Source: an uncultured Porphyromonadaceae bacterium | Lineage (GTDB): Bacteria > Bacteroidota > Bacteroidia > Bacteroidales > Coprobacteraceae | Assembly: GCA_900545915.1 (NCBI GenBank) | Contig: URAV01000044.1 | Coordinates: forward strand, 1 to 21,191 | DNA length: 21,191 bases | Reading direction: 5' to 3' | In this document: positions 1-7,044 of the stretch, one piece after another | Layout: each line of letters begins with the position of its first letter | Numbering within the stretch: the first letter of the stretch is position 1 | Made by a program: the position numbers and the translations under genes | The notes under the pieces: generated by a model | Databases searched by the model: none | Told to the model about the DNA's origin: nothing | The model's input: only the letters and a program-made list of their open reading frames with translations

Positions 1-66
1 TAAAAACAGAAAAATATCCTCGTAAGAAACTCTCAAATCTGACCCGAGCAAAATTGAGACAGGCTC
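1..66 (-). repeat. Dispersed intergenic element, copy 1 (cut by window edge)
   Basis: Read on the minus strand, this stretch begins GAGCCTGTCTCAATTTT and continues with a CTCGGGTCAGATTTG block. It matches the start of the element at 20240-20415 almost base for base over about 65 bases, and the element at 18385-18545 less closely. The rest of the copy lies left of the window. A TAA triplet (67-69) follows its end, as at other copies. No coding capacity is apparent. It is probably a MITE-like non-autonomous mobile repeat; the family name is unknown to me. Confidence 0.75.
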
Positions 67-86
67 TAAGAGCCTGTCTCAATTTT
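50..86. terminator. Perfect 18-bp inverted repeat, possible terminator
   Basis: Positions 50-67 and 69-86 are exact reverse complements around a single base, with arms ending in A/T runs (AAAATTGAGACAGG... and its complement). It lies about 40 bases beyond the stop codon of the minus-strand transferase gene, so it could end that transcript. The hairpin is made by the abutting ends of two repeat elements, so a terminator role would be secondary to its origin. The A/T runs lie inside the stem rather than after it, which weakens the terminator call. Confidence 0.45.
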
Positions 87-112
87 CCGATGAAATAAAA
101 AGTATTTACTAT
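70..112 (-). repeat. Dispersed intergenic element, truncated copy 2
   Basis: The plus strand here, GAGCCTGTCTCAATTTTCCG followed by an A-rich stretch, resembles the left boundary of the copy at 2172-2327 and the reverse complement of the right end of the copy at 18385-18545. It therefore looks like the opposite end of the element from the one at 1-66. Similarity fades by about position 110, just before the stop codon of the neighbouring gene, so this copy is a remnant. The right boundary is approximate. Confidence 0.5.
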
Positions 113-124
113 AATCACTTTCTA

Positions 125-2092
125 TCATTTCGGAACATACCCTTTATACTGTCCCGTTTCTTCATTATCAATAATAGACTGTGCAGTTTGCAGTACAGAA
201 AAAGCGTAATTTCTCAACTTATTCCGAATCGTGTCGTTTGTTACGGTACTCCCCTCCTCTCCGTCCTGAACCTTAAACAACCATTCCTGTTCGTCTCCGG
301 GACGATATATATAAAAATAATCTCTATCCATACAGCCGACCGCATCATCCGAAGTGAAAAGAATGCAAGAACGGTTTTGACGGAACAAGTCGATCCCGAA
401 CATATTATTTATATACGAGATACCCAACATTCCCAAAATTGTAGGACCGACATCTATTTGTCCTCCTAATACTTCCGACTTACGGGGAGACTGTCCCGGT
501 TCATATATAATCAACGGTATATGATGATAAGTCAGCGGCATATCGGATTTCGGACTTCCTACTAATTTCCCGTGATCGGCAAGAAACACAAAAATCGTAT
601 TTTCATACCAAGACTGGCGAGATGCCTCATCCATAAACTTACGCAAAGACCAGTCGGCATATTCGACAATTTGTTCTTCTGTCTCTTTACTATGCGGCTT
701 AAAGTACGGAGGAATTATATAAGGAGGATGATTACTGATACTCAATAACGTAGCAAAAAACGGTTGTGCAGAGCCCGATCGTTCGGACAAAACAGGAATT
801 GCATATTCATACAAAAAATCATCCTGGACACCAAAACTGTTGACGACTTTTTCGGATGGATAATTCTCTTGCGCATAAATTTCGTCATATCCGTTCGATC
901 GCAAAAAACCGTTCATATTATCATATTGCGACTCATGAGTCATAAAAAAAAGCGTACGGTATCCATTTTCTTGCAAAATACGAGGCAATCCCGTGTAAAA
1001 AGGAATAACAGCTCCTTTCATCAAGTTCTTTTTCATCATTGCCGGATAACCGTATAAAGTAGCATATAATCCGTGATTCGTATGCGTACCGGCAGAATAA
1101 AAACGATCAAAACAAGTCGCCTGTCCGGCAAGACTATCCAAAAATGGAGTCAAGCCTCGTTTATCGCCATAACGCTCCATGAACTTTCCGGACATAGACT
1201 CCATCAATACCAGTACGACATTCTTTCGGACGAATGGCGTATCGGCATTTATTGTCCGGGCAATAGGCGATATATCCGGAAATGACTCTTCGATAGCAAG
1301 AAATTCCCGGACATTCTCGATCGCTTCTTGTTCATTCATAAGTTTCAGGCTCTTATTCTCCTTTTTTGTCGATTCTAAAGTACTACGCAACAGGTTAAAA
1401 GTCGGATTTATCCCCAACTGGTTCAAAAAAGTATTATTGCAATAATATGCCGCACTCACACGAATAGGATTATACCCCATACGTCCTCGTATGCCGAACA
1501 GACAAGCCCATAAAGTCAAAGCCGTTAAAACGATGATTCCGCCGACAGATTTCCATGATCTGAAACGATTCTTCTCAAAAGAAGCGACCGTCAGTTTACG
1601 CACCCGACGTAAAAAAACAGAAAATATAGCGACTGCCGCTACAAAGAAAAAGATAGGCCAACGATATGCAGGTTCACCGAACATCATTTTCAAAGTAGTC
1701 TCTCCATATCCCATCCAATTAAATATGGATGCGTTGAGATGTTTAAAAAAATATTCGAAATAGGGTATATCCGATGCACTGATAGCAAAAGTGATTCCGT
1801 ACATAATACCCATAAATATAGTTAAGCCTCTATACAACCGAGCGCCGTAATAACCGAACCATGCAGAAATGGAGGCAACAGCCAACGGCAAAAGCAAAAT
1901 ATAACAAGCAACGACATTATCGAACCATAATCCTCTTAAAAAAGCTTCGGACTGCAACAGATATTCCCCACTTTCATCCCCGAGATTAGCTGTTCCCCTA
2001 AAAAATAAGATCAGCCGAAAAAGAGATAACAACAATAACCCTGCAATATGTATTGAAAAAAGAAATCGAAGGGAATAAAGATAATTCTTCAT
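125..2092 (-). CDS. LtaS/MdoB-like membrane-bound sulfatase-fold transferase
   Basis: A 655-residue inner-membrane protein of the LTA synthase/phosphoglycerol transferase type within the alkaline phosphatase superfamily. About five hydrophobic segments fill the first ~200 residues. An extracytoplasmic sulfatase-fold domain follows: a metal-binding NVVLVLMES strand with E298, a Thr-rich AGTHTNHG turn (T336, T338) where the nucleophilic Thr is expected, and a late FLADHG metal motif (D506, H507). Such enzymes move phosphoglycerol or phosphoethanolamine head groups from phospholipids to glycans or lipids. In Gram-negative Bacteroidales the acceptor is unknown, so the substrate is not called. I chose the ATG at 2092 over an in-frame TTG at 2131, because the TTG lies inside a perfect TAnnTTTG promoter element and the ATG leaves an ordinary leader of about 30 bases. 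It diverges from the pectin cluster and probably is not part of it. Confidence 0.88.
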   Translation of the reverse strand: MKNYLYSLRFLFSIHIAGLLLLSLFRLILFFRGTANLGDESGEYLLQSEAFLRGLWFDNVVACYILLLPLAVASISAWFGYYGARLYRGLTIFMGIMYGITFAISASDIPYFEYFFKHLNASIFNWMGYGETTLKMMFGEPAYRWPIFFFVAAVAIFSVFLRRVRKLTVASFEKNRFRSWKSVGGIIVLTALTLWACLFGIRGRMGYNPIRVSAAYYCNNTFLNQLGINPTFNLLRSTLESTKKENKSLKLMNEQEAIENVREFLAIEESFPDISPIARTINADTPFVRKNVVLVLMESMSGKFMERYGDKRGLTPFLDSLAGQATCFDRFYSAGTHTNHGLYATLYGYPAMMKKNLMKGAVIPFYTGLPRILQENGYRTLFFMTHESQYDNMNGFLRSNGYDEIYAQENYPSEKVVNSFGVQDDFLYEYAIPVLSERSGSAQPFFATLLSISNHPPYIIPPYFKPHSKETEEQIVEYADWSLRKFMDEASRQSWYENTIFVFLADHGKLVGSPKSDMPLTYHHIPLIIYEPGQSPRKSEVLGGQIDVGPTILGMLGISYINNMFGIDLFRQNRSCILFTSDDAVGCMDRDYFYIYRPGDEQEWLFKVQDGEEGSTVTNDTIRNKLRNYAFSVLQTAQSIIDNEETGQYKGYVPK

Positions 2093-2128
2093 AATACGTG
2101 ATAATTTTGACAATTTGCTAACGAATTG

Positions 2129-2136
2129 CAAATGTA
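2129..2136 (-). promoter_or_regulatory. Bacteroidetes -7 element for the LtaS-like gene
   Basis: On the minus strand this reads TACATTTG, an exact match to the Bacteroidetes TAnnTTTG -7 consensus, 36 bases ahead of the ATG at 2092. I see no convincing -33 TTTG at the usual spacing. The element decides the start of the gene, since the upstream TTG candidate overlaps it. Confidence 0.55.
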
Positions 2137-2171
2137 TCTTTTTTCTACGAAATAGCAGTGATCTTCGTTAA

Positions 2172-2327
2172 GAGCCTATCTAAATTTCCCAATATAAAAT
2201 TATATACCCGAACTTTTTGACCCTCTTTTCGATCTGTTTCTCCGTTCCTGCACGTTACATAGCCCATACATTTGATCAAAAACACAAAACCTCTCTAAAA
2301 AATGTACGTGAAAATCTATACAGACTC
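2172..2327 (-). repeat. Dispersed intergenic element, copy 3 (full length, diverged)
   Basis: A 156-base copy in the minus orientation. Its left end is GAGCCTATCTAAATTT and its right end is a weak inverted match ending AGACTC; both sides are flanked by TAA. Inside, the TTTTCGATCTGTTT block and the following C/T-rich segment match the reverse complement of the copy at 18385-18545. The copy fills most of the gap between the divergent LtaS-like and PL1 genes. That gap (2093-2443) otherwise holds only their two promoters. Confidence 0.65.
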
Positions 2328-2397
2328 TAAAAGGATAGCATAAGTAACAATATTTACTCTTATTCAGCTAATTTGTGCACCTTAGTTTTATAAATAG

Positions 2398-2411
2398 TAT
2401 ATAATATTGCA
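2398..2411 (+). promoter_or_regulatory. Promoter-like element shared with the PL9 gene
   Basis: TATATAATATTGCA ends 32 bases before the PL1 ATG. It contains TAATATTG, one base off the TAnnTTTG consensus. Thirteen bases (ATATAATATTGCA) recur exactly ahead of the PL9 gene at 11582-11594, at almost the same distance from the start codon. This may be a -7 element, an operator, or both. Confidence 0.45.
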
Positions 2412-2443
2412 CTCATAAAATTAGCTCTTAAATCCATAACATT

Positions 2444-3877
2444 ATGACACATAAAATTATTTTGTCGATTTGCTTGTCATTTTGCATAAGTTTGTCTATA
2501 CAAGCTCAAACTCCCGCTTTCCCCGGTGCTGAGGGATATGCTCGTTATACGACTACCGGAGGCAGAGGTGGGGCTGTCTATCATGTAACGTCTCTGGCCG
2601 ACACGAAAGAGCCGGGAACATTACGCCATGCTATCGGGAAAACAGGTCCTCGTACAATCGTTTTCGATGTATCCGGAACGATAGAACTCAACGAACCTCT
2701 CAGTATCAACAAAGGAGATATTACTATCGCCGGACAGACAGCTCCGGGAGACGGTATCTGCCTGAAAAATCATTCTCTTGCAATAAAAGCCGACAATGTT
2801 ATTATTCGCTTTATCCGATGTAGGTTAGGCGATCAGGAAAAAGACGAGAATGATGCATTGTGGGGACGAAATCATAAGAATATCATCATAGACCATTGCA
2901 GTATGAGCTGGAGTACCGATGAATGTTCTTCTTTTTATAACAATGAAAACTTCACTCTTCAATGGTGCATCCTAAGCGAAAGTCTGAGAACATCGATCCA
3001 TGCTAAAGGGAATCACGGATACGGAGCAATATGGGGAGGTCAAAAAGCAAGTTTTCACCATAATCTTTTAGCCTGTCACGATAGTCGTAACCCTCGTTTT
3101 TGCGGAAGTCGTTATACGAACCGTCCCGATCTGGAACTTGTAGATCTTAGAAACAATGTCATCTACAACTGGGGATCGAATAGCGGATATGCTGCAGAAG
3201 GCGGAAATTACAATATTGTAAACAACTATTATAAACCAGGACCGGCAACATTGAAAAACAGAAAACGTATTTTTTCTCCGGGAGTAGATGATGGAAAAAA
3301 CAATCAACCTGCCGGCGTTACGGGAAAATTTTATGTCGACGGAAACTATATGGACGGAGCTCCCGATGTAACCAAGAATAATTGGAAAGGTATAGAGCCG
3401 AAACCTAAAACTATGGACAAAGATATTTTCAAATCAGACACCGAATTTCCATTCGAAAATACGACAACCCATGACGCCCAGAAAGCTTTCCTCGCTGTTT
3501 TACGTTATGCCGGAGCATCTTATGCCAGGGATATTATAGATACACGCGTAACTAACGAGGCTATGACCGGGACATTCAAATACAAAGGATCAAAAGGCAG
3601 TACAGGAGGAATTATCGACAGCCAGAACGATGTAGGAGGTTATATCACTTATCAATCGTCACCAGCACCTAAAGACAGTGATGGCGACGGAATTCCTGAC
3701 GAATGGGAAATAGCTCACAATCTGAATCCGAATGACAAAACAGACGGGGCTAAAACCCATTCGAGCGGTTACACTTATCTGGAAATTTATTTAAACAGTC
3801 TGGTCGAAGAAATCGTGAAAGCAGGTAATAAAAACGCTATCATCTCTGTAAAAGAGATTTATCCGGTAATAAAATAA
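2444..3877 (+). CDS. PL1 family pectate lyase, secreted
   Basis: A 477-residue polysaccharide lyase expected to cut polygalacturonate by calcium-dependent beta-elimination, giving 4,5-unsaturated oligogalacturonides. Residues 1-21 are a signal peptide ending SIQAQ. The mature protein starts with AFPGAEGYARYTTTGGRGG, the usual opening of Bacteroidetes PL1 lyases. The right-handed beta-helix carries an IIIDHCSMSW block (D150, H151; the vWiDH-type motif) and HDSRNPRFCGSR (212-223), where the catalytic arginine is expected. Near the C-terminus DSDGDGIPDEW (about 410-420) is a calcium-binding thrombospondin type-3-like repeat, common in this group. It is the first gene of the cluster, about 107 bases ahead of the GH28 gene with no clear terminator between, so the two may be cotranscribed. 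The ATG gives a good signal peptide directly. Confidence 0.93.
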   Translation: MTHKIILSICLSFCISLSIQAQTPAFPGAEGYARYTTTGGRGGAVYHVTSLADTKEPGTLRHAIGKTGPRTIVFDVSGTIELNEPLSINKGDITIAGQTAPGDGICLKNHSLAIKADNVIIRFIRCRLGDQEKDENDALWGRNHKNIIIDHCSMSWSTDECSSFYNNENFTLQWCILSESLRTSIHAKGNHGYGAIWGGQKASFHHNLLACHDSRNPRFCGSRYTNRPDLELVDLRNNVIYNWGSNSGYAAEGGNYNIVNNYYKPGPATLKNRKRIFSPGVDDGKNNQPAGVTGKFYVDGNYMDGAPDVTKNNWKGIEPKPKTMDKDIFKSDTEFPFENTTTHDAQKAFLAVLRYAGASYARDIIDTRVTNEAMTGTFKYKGSKGSTGGIIDSQNDVGGYITYQSSPAPKDSDGDGIPDEWEIAHNLNPNDKTDGAKTHSSGYTYLEIYLNSLVEEIVKAGNKNAIISVKEIYPVIK

Positions 3878-3941
3878 CGTTTTTTCCATGATTATCCACC
3901 TAATAGCACAAAAAATACACGTTTATAGTAAAATAAAGGAG

Positions 3942-3955
3942 TTGTTTTGCAATAT
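3942..3955 (+). promoter_or_regulatory. Possible promoter/operator ahead of the GH28 gene
   Basis: TTGTTTTG (3942-3949) is one base off the TAnnTTTG -7 consensus and lies 35 bases before the GH28 ATG. Overlapping it, TGCAATAT (3948-3955) is the exact reverse complement of ATATTGCA, the core of the motif ahead of the PL1 and PL9 genes. The match is short and the region is AT-rich, so it may be chance. Confidence 0.3.
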
Positions 3956-3984
3956 AAATATATAACACCTTTTTAATAAATAAC

Positions 3985-5673
3985 ATGATGAACAAATTTT
4001 TCAAACCGATACTATTCGGTACTATTATTTTTTCAATGTTCACCACATCCGTTTTAGCAAAAAGTAAAGGAGTATCATCTCAAGAACTCTATAAGAATCT
4101 CCCTTTCAAAATGGATCCGGTACAACGCCCCGTATTTCCCGATTATGAGGTTACTATAACTCAGTTCGGAGGTGTAGGAGACGGGACTACACTCAATAGC
4201 GAAGCTTTTGCCAAAGCGATAGAGGCCTTAGAAAAAAAAGGAGGCGGAACTCTTGTTATACCGCAAGGAATATGGTACACAGGACCGATCGTATTGAAAA
4301 GCAACATTCATATACATCTACAAGGAGGAGCTATAATTTTATTCAGCGACGACTTCGATTTATACCCGATCGTACATACGTCTTTCGAAGGATTGGATAC
4401 ACGCAGATGCCAATCACCTATAAGTGCCAAAGGAGCTGTCAATGTCGCTATAACAGGAAAAGGAACTATCGACGGAAACGGAGATGCTTGGCGTCCTGTC
4501 AAGAAATCGAAACTCACGGCAAGCCAATGGAAAGCTTTGTTACAAAAAGGTGGAGTATTGAATGACAAAAAGGATATTTGGTATCCCTCGGCAAAATCGA
4601 AACTCGGAAACGAACGTAGTGACATGAATGTCCCTCGCGGGTTGAAAACCGACAAAGAATGGGAAGAAGTAAAAGACTTTCTTCGTCCGGTACTGTTAAG
4701 TTTTATCGATTGCAAAAACGTATTGTTGCAAGGTGTAACTTTTCAAAACTCTCCCAGCTGGAATCTGCACCCTCTCATGTGTGAAAACGTAACGATAGAA
4801 AATCTCAATGTCCGCAATCCTTGGTATTCTCAAAACGGTGACGGATTAGATATAGAATCTTGCAAAAACACGATCGTTACGAATTGTTCTTTTGATGTCG
4901 GTGATGACGGAATCTGTATAAAATCGGGGAAAGACGCTGACGGACGCAAACGAGGAATACCTTGCGAGAACGTTATCGTCGATAATTGTGTCGTATATCA
5001 CGGACACGGAGGTTTTGTCGTAGGAAGCGAAATGTCTGGCGGTGTGAAAAATATATCGGTATCGAACTGTCAATTTCTTGGGACAGATGTCGGACTGCGT
5101 TTTAAAAGTACTCGAGGACGCGGAGGCGTCGTAGAAAATATTTTCATCAAGAACATCGACATGATCAATATCCCCACCGATGCGTTACTGTTCGATCTGT
5201 ACTACGGAGGTAAATCCGCATCTGAAGTTCTCGCCGACGGAGATGAAGTAAAAGAAGAAAACGACATCCCTGCCGTAACCGAAGAAACTCCGGCTTTCAG
5301 AAATATTACAATTTCAAGAGTCAACTGTCAGGGTGCTCGCCGGGCGATGTATTTTAACGGACTTCCCGAAATGAACGTACAAAATGTAACTGTCAGCGAT
5401 TGCAATATCACAGCACAATTGGGTGCAGAAGTTGTCGAAACTACCGGAGCAATATTCAAGAACGTAAAAATATCTCCTTCTAAAGGAGCTGCATTGACGA
5501 TTAAAAACTCGAAAAATATTCTTGTAGACAATTTTTCTTGTCCGACCAAAGAGGGAGCGCTTACTATCAGCGGTGAAAAGACTGAAAACATTCAGATCAA
5601 AAACTCATCCCGACTAGAAGCAAATGCAAAAATAGGAACTGAAGTTTCCGACAAAGCAATCGTTTTGAAATAA
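3985..5673 (+). CDS. GH28 polygalacturonase, secreted
   Basis: A 562-residue glycoside hydrolase expected to hydrolyse alpha-1,4 galacturonosyl links, complementing the lyases of the cluster. The N-terminus (to about residue 26, ending SVLAK) is a signal peptide. ITQFGGVGDGTTLNSEAF opens the parallel beta-helix as usual for the family. The family's conserved sites are all present: NGDGLD (N284, D286), GDDGI (D307, D308), GHGG (H341) and RFK (R372, K374, the usual R-x-K pair). The catalytic acids are therefore intact. It is longer than many GH28 enzymes because of C-terminal beta-helix coils after residue 420. Endo or exo action cannot be read from sequence. A strong terminator follows at 5730-5766. 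Two consecutive ATGs (3985, 3988) could serve as start; the first is used. Confidence 0.93.
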   Translation: MMNKFFKPILFGTIIFSMFTTSVLAKSKGVSSQELYKNLPFKMDPVQRPVFPDYEVTITQFGGVGDGTTLNSEAFAKAIEALEKKGGGTLVIPQGIWYTGPIVLKSNIHIHLQGGAIILFSDDFDLYPIVHTSFEGLDTRRCQSPISAKGAVNVAITGKGTIDGNGDAWRPVKKSKLTASQWKALLQKGGVLNDKKDIWYPSAKSKLGNERSDMNVPRGLKTDKEWEEVKDFLRPVLLSFIDCKNVLLQGVTFQNSPSWNLHPLMCENVTIENLNVRNPWYSQNGDGLDIESCKNTIVTNCSFDVGDDGICIKSGKDADGRKRGIPCENVIVDNCVVYHGHGGFVVGSEMSGGVKNISVSNCQFLGTDVGLRFKSTRGRGGVVENIFIKNIDMINIPTDALLFDLYYGGKSASEVLADGDEVKEENDIPAVTEETPAFRNITISRVNCQGARRAMYFNGLPEMNVQNVTVSDCNITAQLGAEVVETTGAIFKNVKISPSKGAALTIKNSKNILVDNFSCPTKEGALTISGEKTENIQIKNSSRLEANAKIGTEVSDKAIVLK

Positions 5674-5729
5674 TGACTTCGGAAAATTATCGAAGTTATC
5701 CTTTAATATCATATTATTTGTGTGTTGAC

Positions 5730-5766
5730 AAAACCATAAGCCGAAACAAATCGTGCTTATGGTTTT
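5730..5766 (+). terminator. Terminator after the GH28 gene
   Basis: A perfect 12-bp stem (AAAACCATAAGC / GCTTATGGTTTT) with a 13-base loop and a short T-rich 3' arm. It starts 56 bases after the GH28 stop. It separates PL1-GH28 from the DUF4861 and HTCS genes, suggesting two transcription units. Confidence 0.7.
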
Positions 5767-5830
5767 ATCTCAGAACCAGTTTAAATTTATGGAAACTCTT
5801 TTTAATTGTTCGTCCCGACAAATTTATTAC

Positions 5831-7015
5831 ATGAAATATTTAACCGTTTTCATTTTCATATTCTCAAGTCTGTGGGTACAAGCTCAAGTAACTCGGACAT
5901 GCAAAGTCTGGAATAATTCGAATGAACGAATTTACGATGCGGCTATCGTTCTACCTGTAAAAGACAACAACGTAAAAGGAGTCACCATCTATTATAAAGG
6001 AAAAGAAATTGCATCTCAGCTCGATGATCTCGACCAAGACGGCATAGCCGATGAAATCGTTTTTCTTTCGGATTTTAAAGGTAAAGAAAAAAAGGAATTC
6101 ACTATTATATTTTCTGAAAAGCCATTCCCGACAAACAGATACGCAGCCCGCGTACATGCACAAATGTTCAAAAAAGAAAAAGATAAATCCATTACTCCGA
6201 TTACGGAAGCATCTTCTCCGACCGGAACGCTCTACAAAAACCTTCATCATCACGGACCGGCATTCGAATCTGAACTAATGGCTTACCGCATTTATTTTGA
6301 TAAAAAACAGACTGTGGATGTATATGGCAAATATCATAAACAATTGGAATTGGCACGTTCGCTTTGGTATCCGACAGATGAACAACTTGCCGAAGGATTC
6401 GGCGATGACATTCTGAGAGTGAGCGGAAGTGTCGGAGTCGGGACACTAAAAGGTTGGAACGGGAAAAAGGCCGTACATATAGAACCGGTAGATAATCGAG
6501 AAGCCCGCATCATTGCAAGCGGTCCATTAAGAACGATAGTAGACATGAACAGCTACGGGTGGCTTTACAATGGAAAAAAAATAGATTTGAAATCTCGCTA
6601 TATTTTATACGCAGGACATCGCGACGCAGAAGTTTACAATACATTTACCGGAGATACGGACAGTTTGATTTTTTGTACCGGAGTACAAAAAATCAAAGAC
6701 TGTGAAATGGAACAAAACGGAAAAGACAGAGTTGCCGTATGGGGCACAGATTTCCCCGTAAACGATACAATAAAATACGGGAAACAGACTCTCGGCTTAG
6801 CAGTAGATCTTCGAAAAGCAAAATGTATCAAACCTGCTGAAGACAAAGCGAATTATTTATATTTAATCGAACCGGATGATAATAATCAAATAAATTATCG
6901 CATAACCGTATGTTCACAGAAAGAATCTTTCGGTTATCATAATTCAAAGGATTTTTTCAAATATGCCCGAATTTGGGCTTCCCGACCTTGCGATTTGTTA
7001 GAAATAAATTATTAA
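5831..7015 (+). CDS. DUF4861 family secreted protein of the pectin cluster
   Basis: A 394-residue exported protein resembling the DUF4861 family, which is often found in Bacteroidetes polysaccharide loci; I know of no established reaction. A signal peptide (MKYLTVFIFIFSSLWVQAQ) is followed by a beta-rich opening (TCKVWNNSNERIYDAAIVLP), a DLDQDGIADEIVFL segment resembling an acidic calcium-type loop, and the motifs HHHGPAFESE, ELMAYRIYFD, DVYGKYHKQLEL and GVGTLKGWNGKK. The conserved His/Glu/Asp content would fit a glycan-active enzyme or binding protein; that is inference. An in-frame ATG at 5753 exists, but it overlaps the terminator and would bury the signal peptide, so I start at 5831. TAAATTTA (5782-5789), one base off the -7 consensus, could be its promoter. 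The HTCS gene begins 29 bases downstream. Confidence 0.82.
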   Translation: MKYLTVFIFIFSSLWVQAQVTRTCKVWNNSNERIYDAAIVLPVKDNNVKGVTIYYKGKEIASQLDDLDQDGIADEIVFLSDFKGKEKKEFTIIFSEKPFPTNRYAARVHAQMFKKEKDKSITPITEASSPTGTLYKNLHHHGPAFESELMAYRIYFDKKQTVDVYGKYHKQLELARSLWYPTDEQLAEGFGDDILRVSGSVGVGTLKGWNGKKAVHIEPVDNREARIIASGPLRTIVDMNSYGWLYNGKKIDLKSRYILYAGHRDAEVYNTFTGDTDSLIFCTGVQKIKDCEMEQNGKDRVAVWGTDFPVNDTIKYGKQTLGLAVDLRKAKCIKPAEDKANYLYLIEPDDNNQINYRITVCSQKESFGYHNSKDFFKYARIWASRPCDLLEINY

Positions 7016-7020
7016 ATTTG
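7013..7020 (+). promoter_or_regulatory. -7 element overlapping the DUF4861 stop, for the HTCS gene
   Basis: TAAATTTG is an exact TAnnTTTG match whose first three bases are the TAA stop codon of the DUF4861 gene. It ends 24 bases before the TTG start of the HTCS gene. An upstream TTTG (6994-6997) lies a little closer than the usual -33 spacing. It could give the regulator its own expression in addition to read-through. Confidence 0.4.
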
Positions 7021-7044
7021 TTTCGAAACCAATTGTGAAAAGCT

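Noticed and set aside
125..2092. Sulfatase acting on sulfated polysaccharide as part of the pectin locus
   Set aside because: The N-terminal membrane helices and the absence of a sulfatase C/S-x-P-x-R maturation motif point to the LtaS/MdoB type, and the gene is divergent from the cluster.
2093..2131. N-terminal extension of the LtaS-like protein from an in-frame TTG at 2131
   Set aside because: The TTG lies inside a perfect TACATTTG promoter element, and the ATG at 2092 gives a normal start just before the first membrane segment.
5753..5830. Earlier ATG start for the DUF4861 protein
   Set aside because: It overlaps the terminator hairpin and would put 26 residues before a clear signal peptide that begins with its own ATG at 5831.
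7035..7044. GTG at 7035 as start of the HTCS gene
   Set aside because: It is not in frame with the regulator; the in-frame codon at 7036-7038 is a stop.
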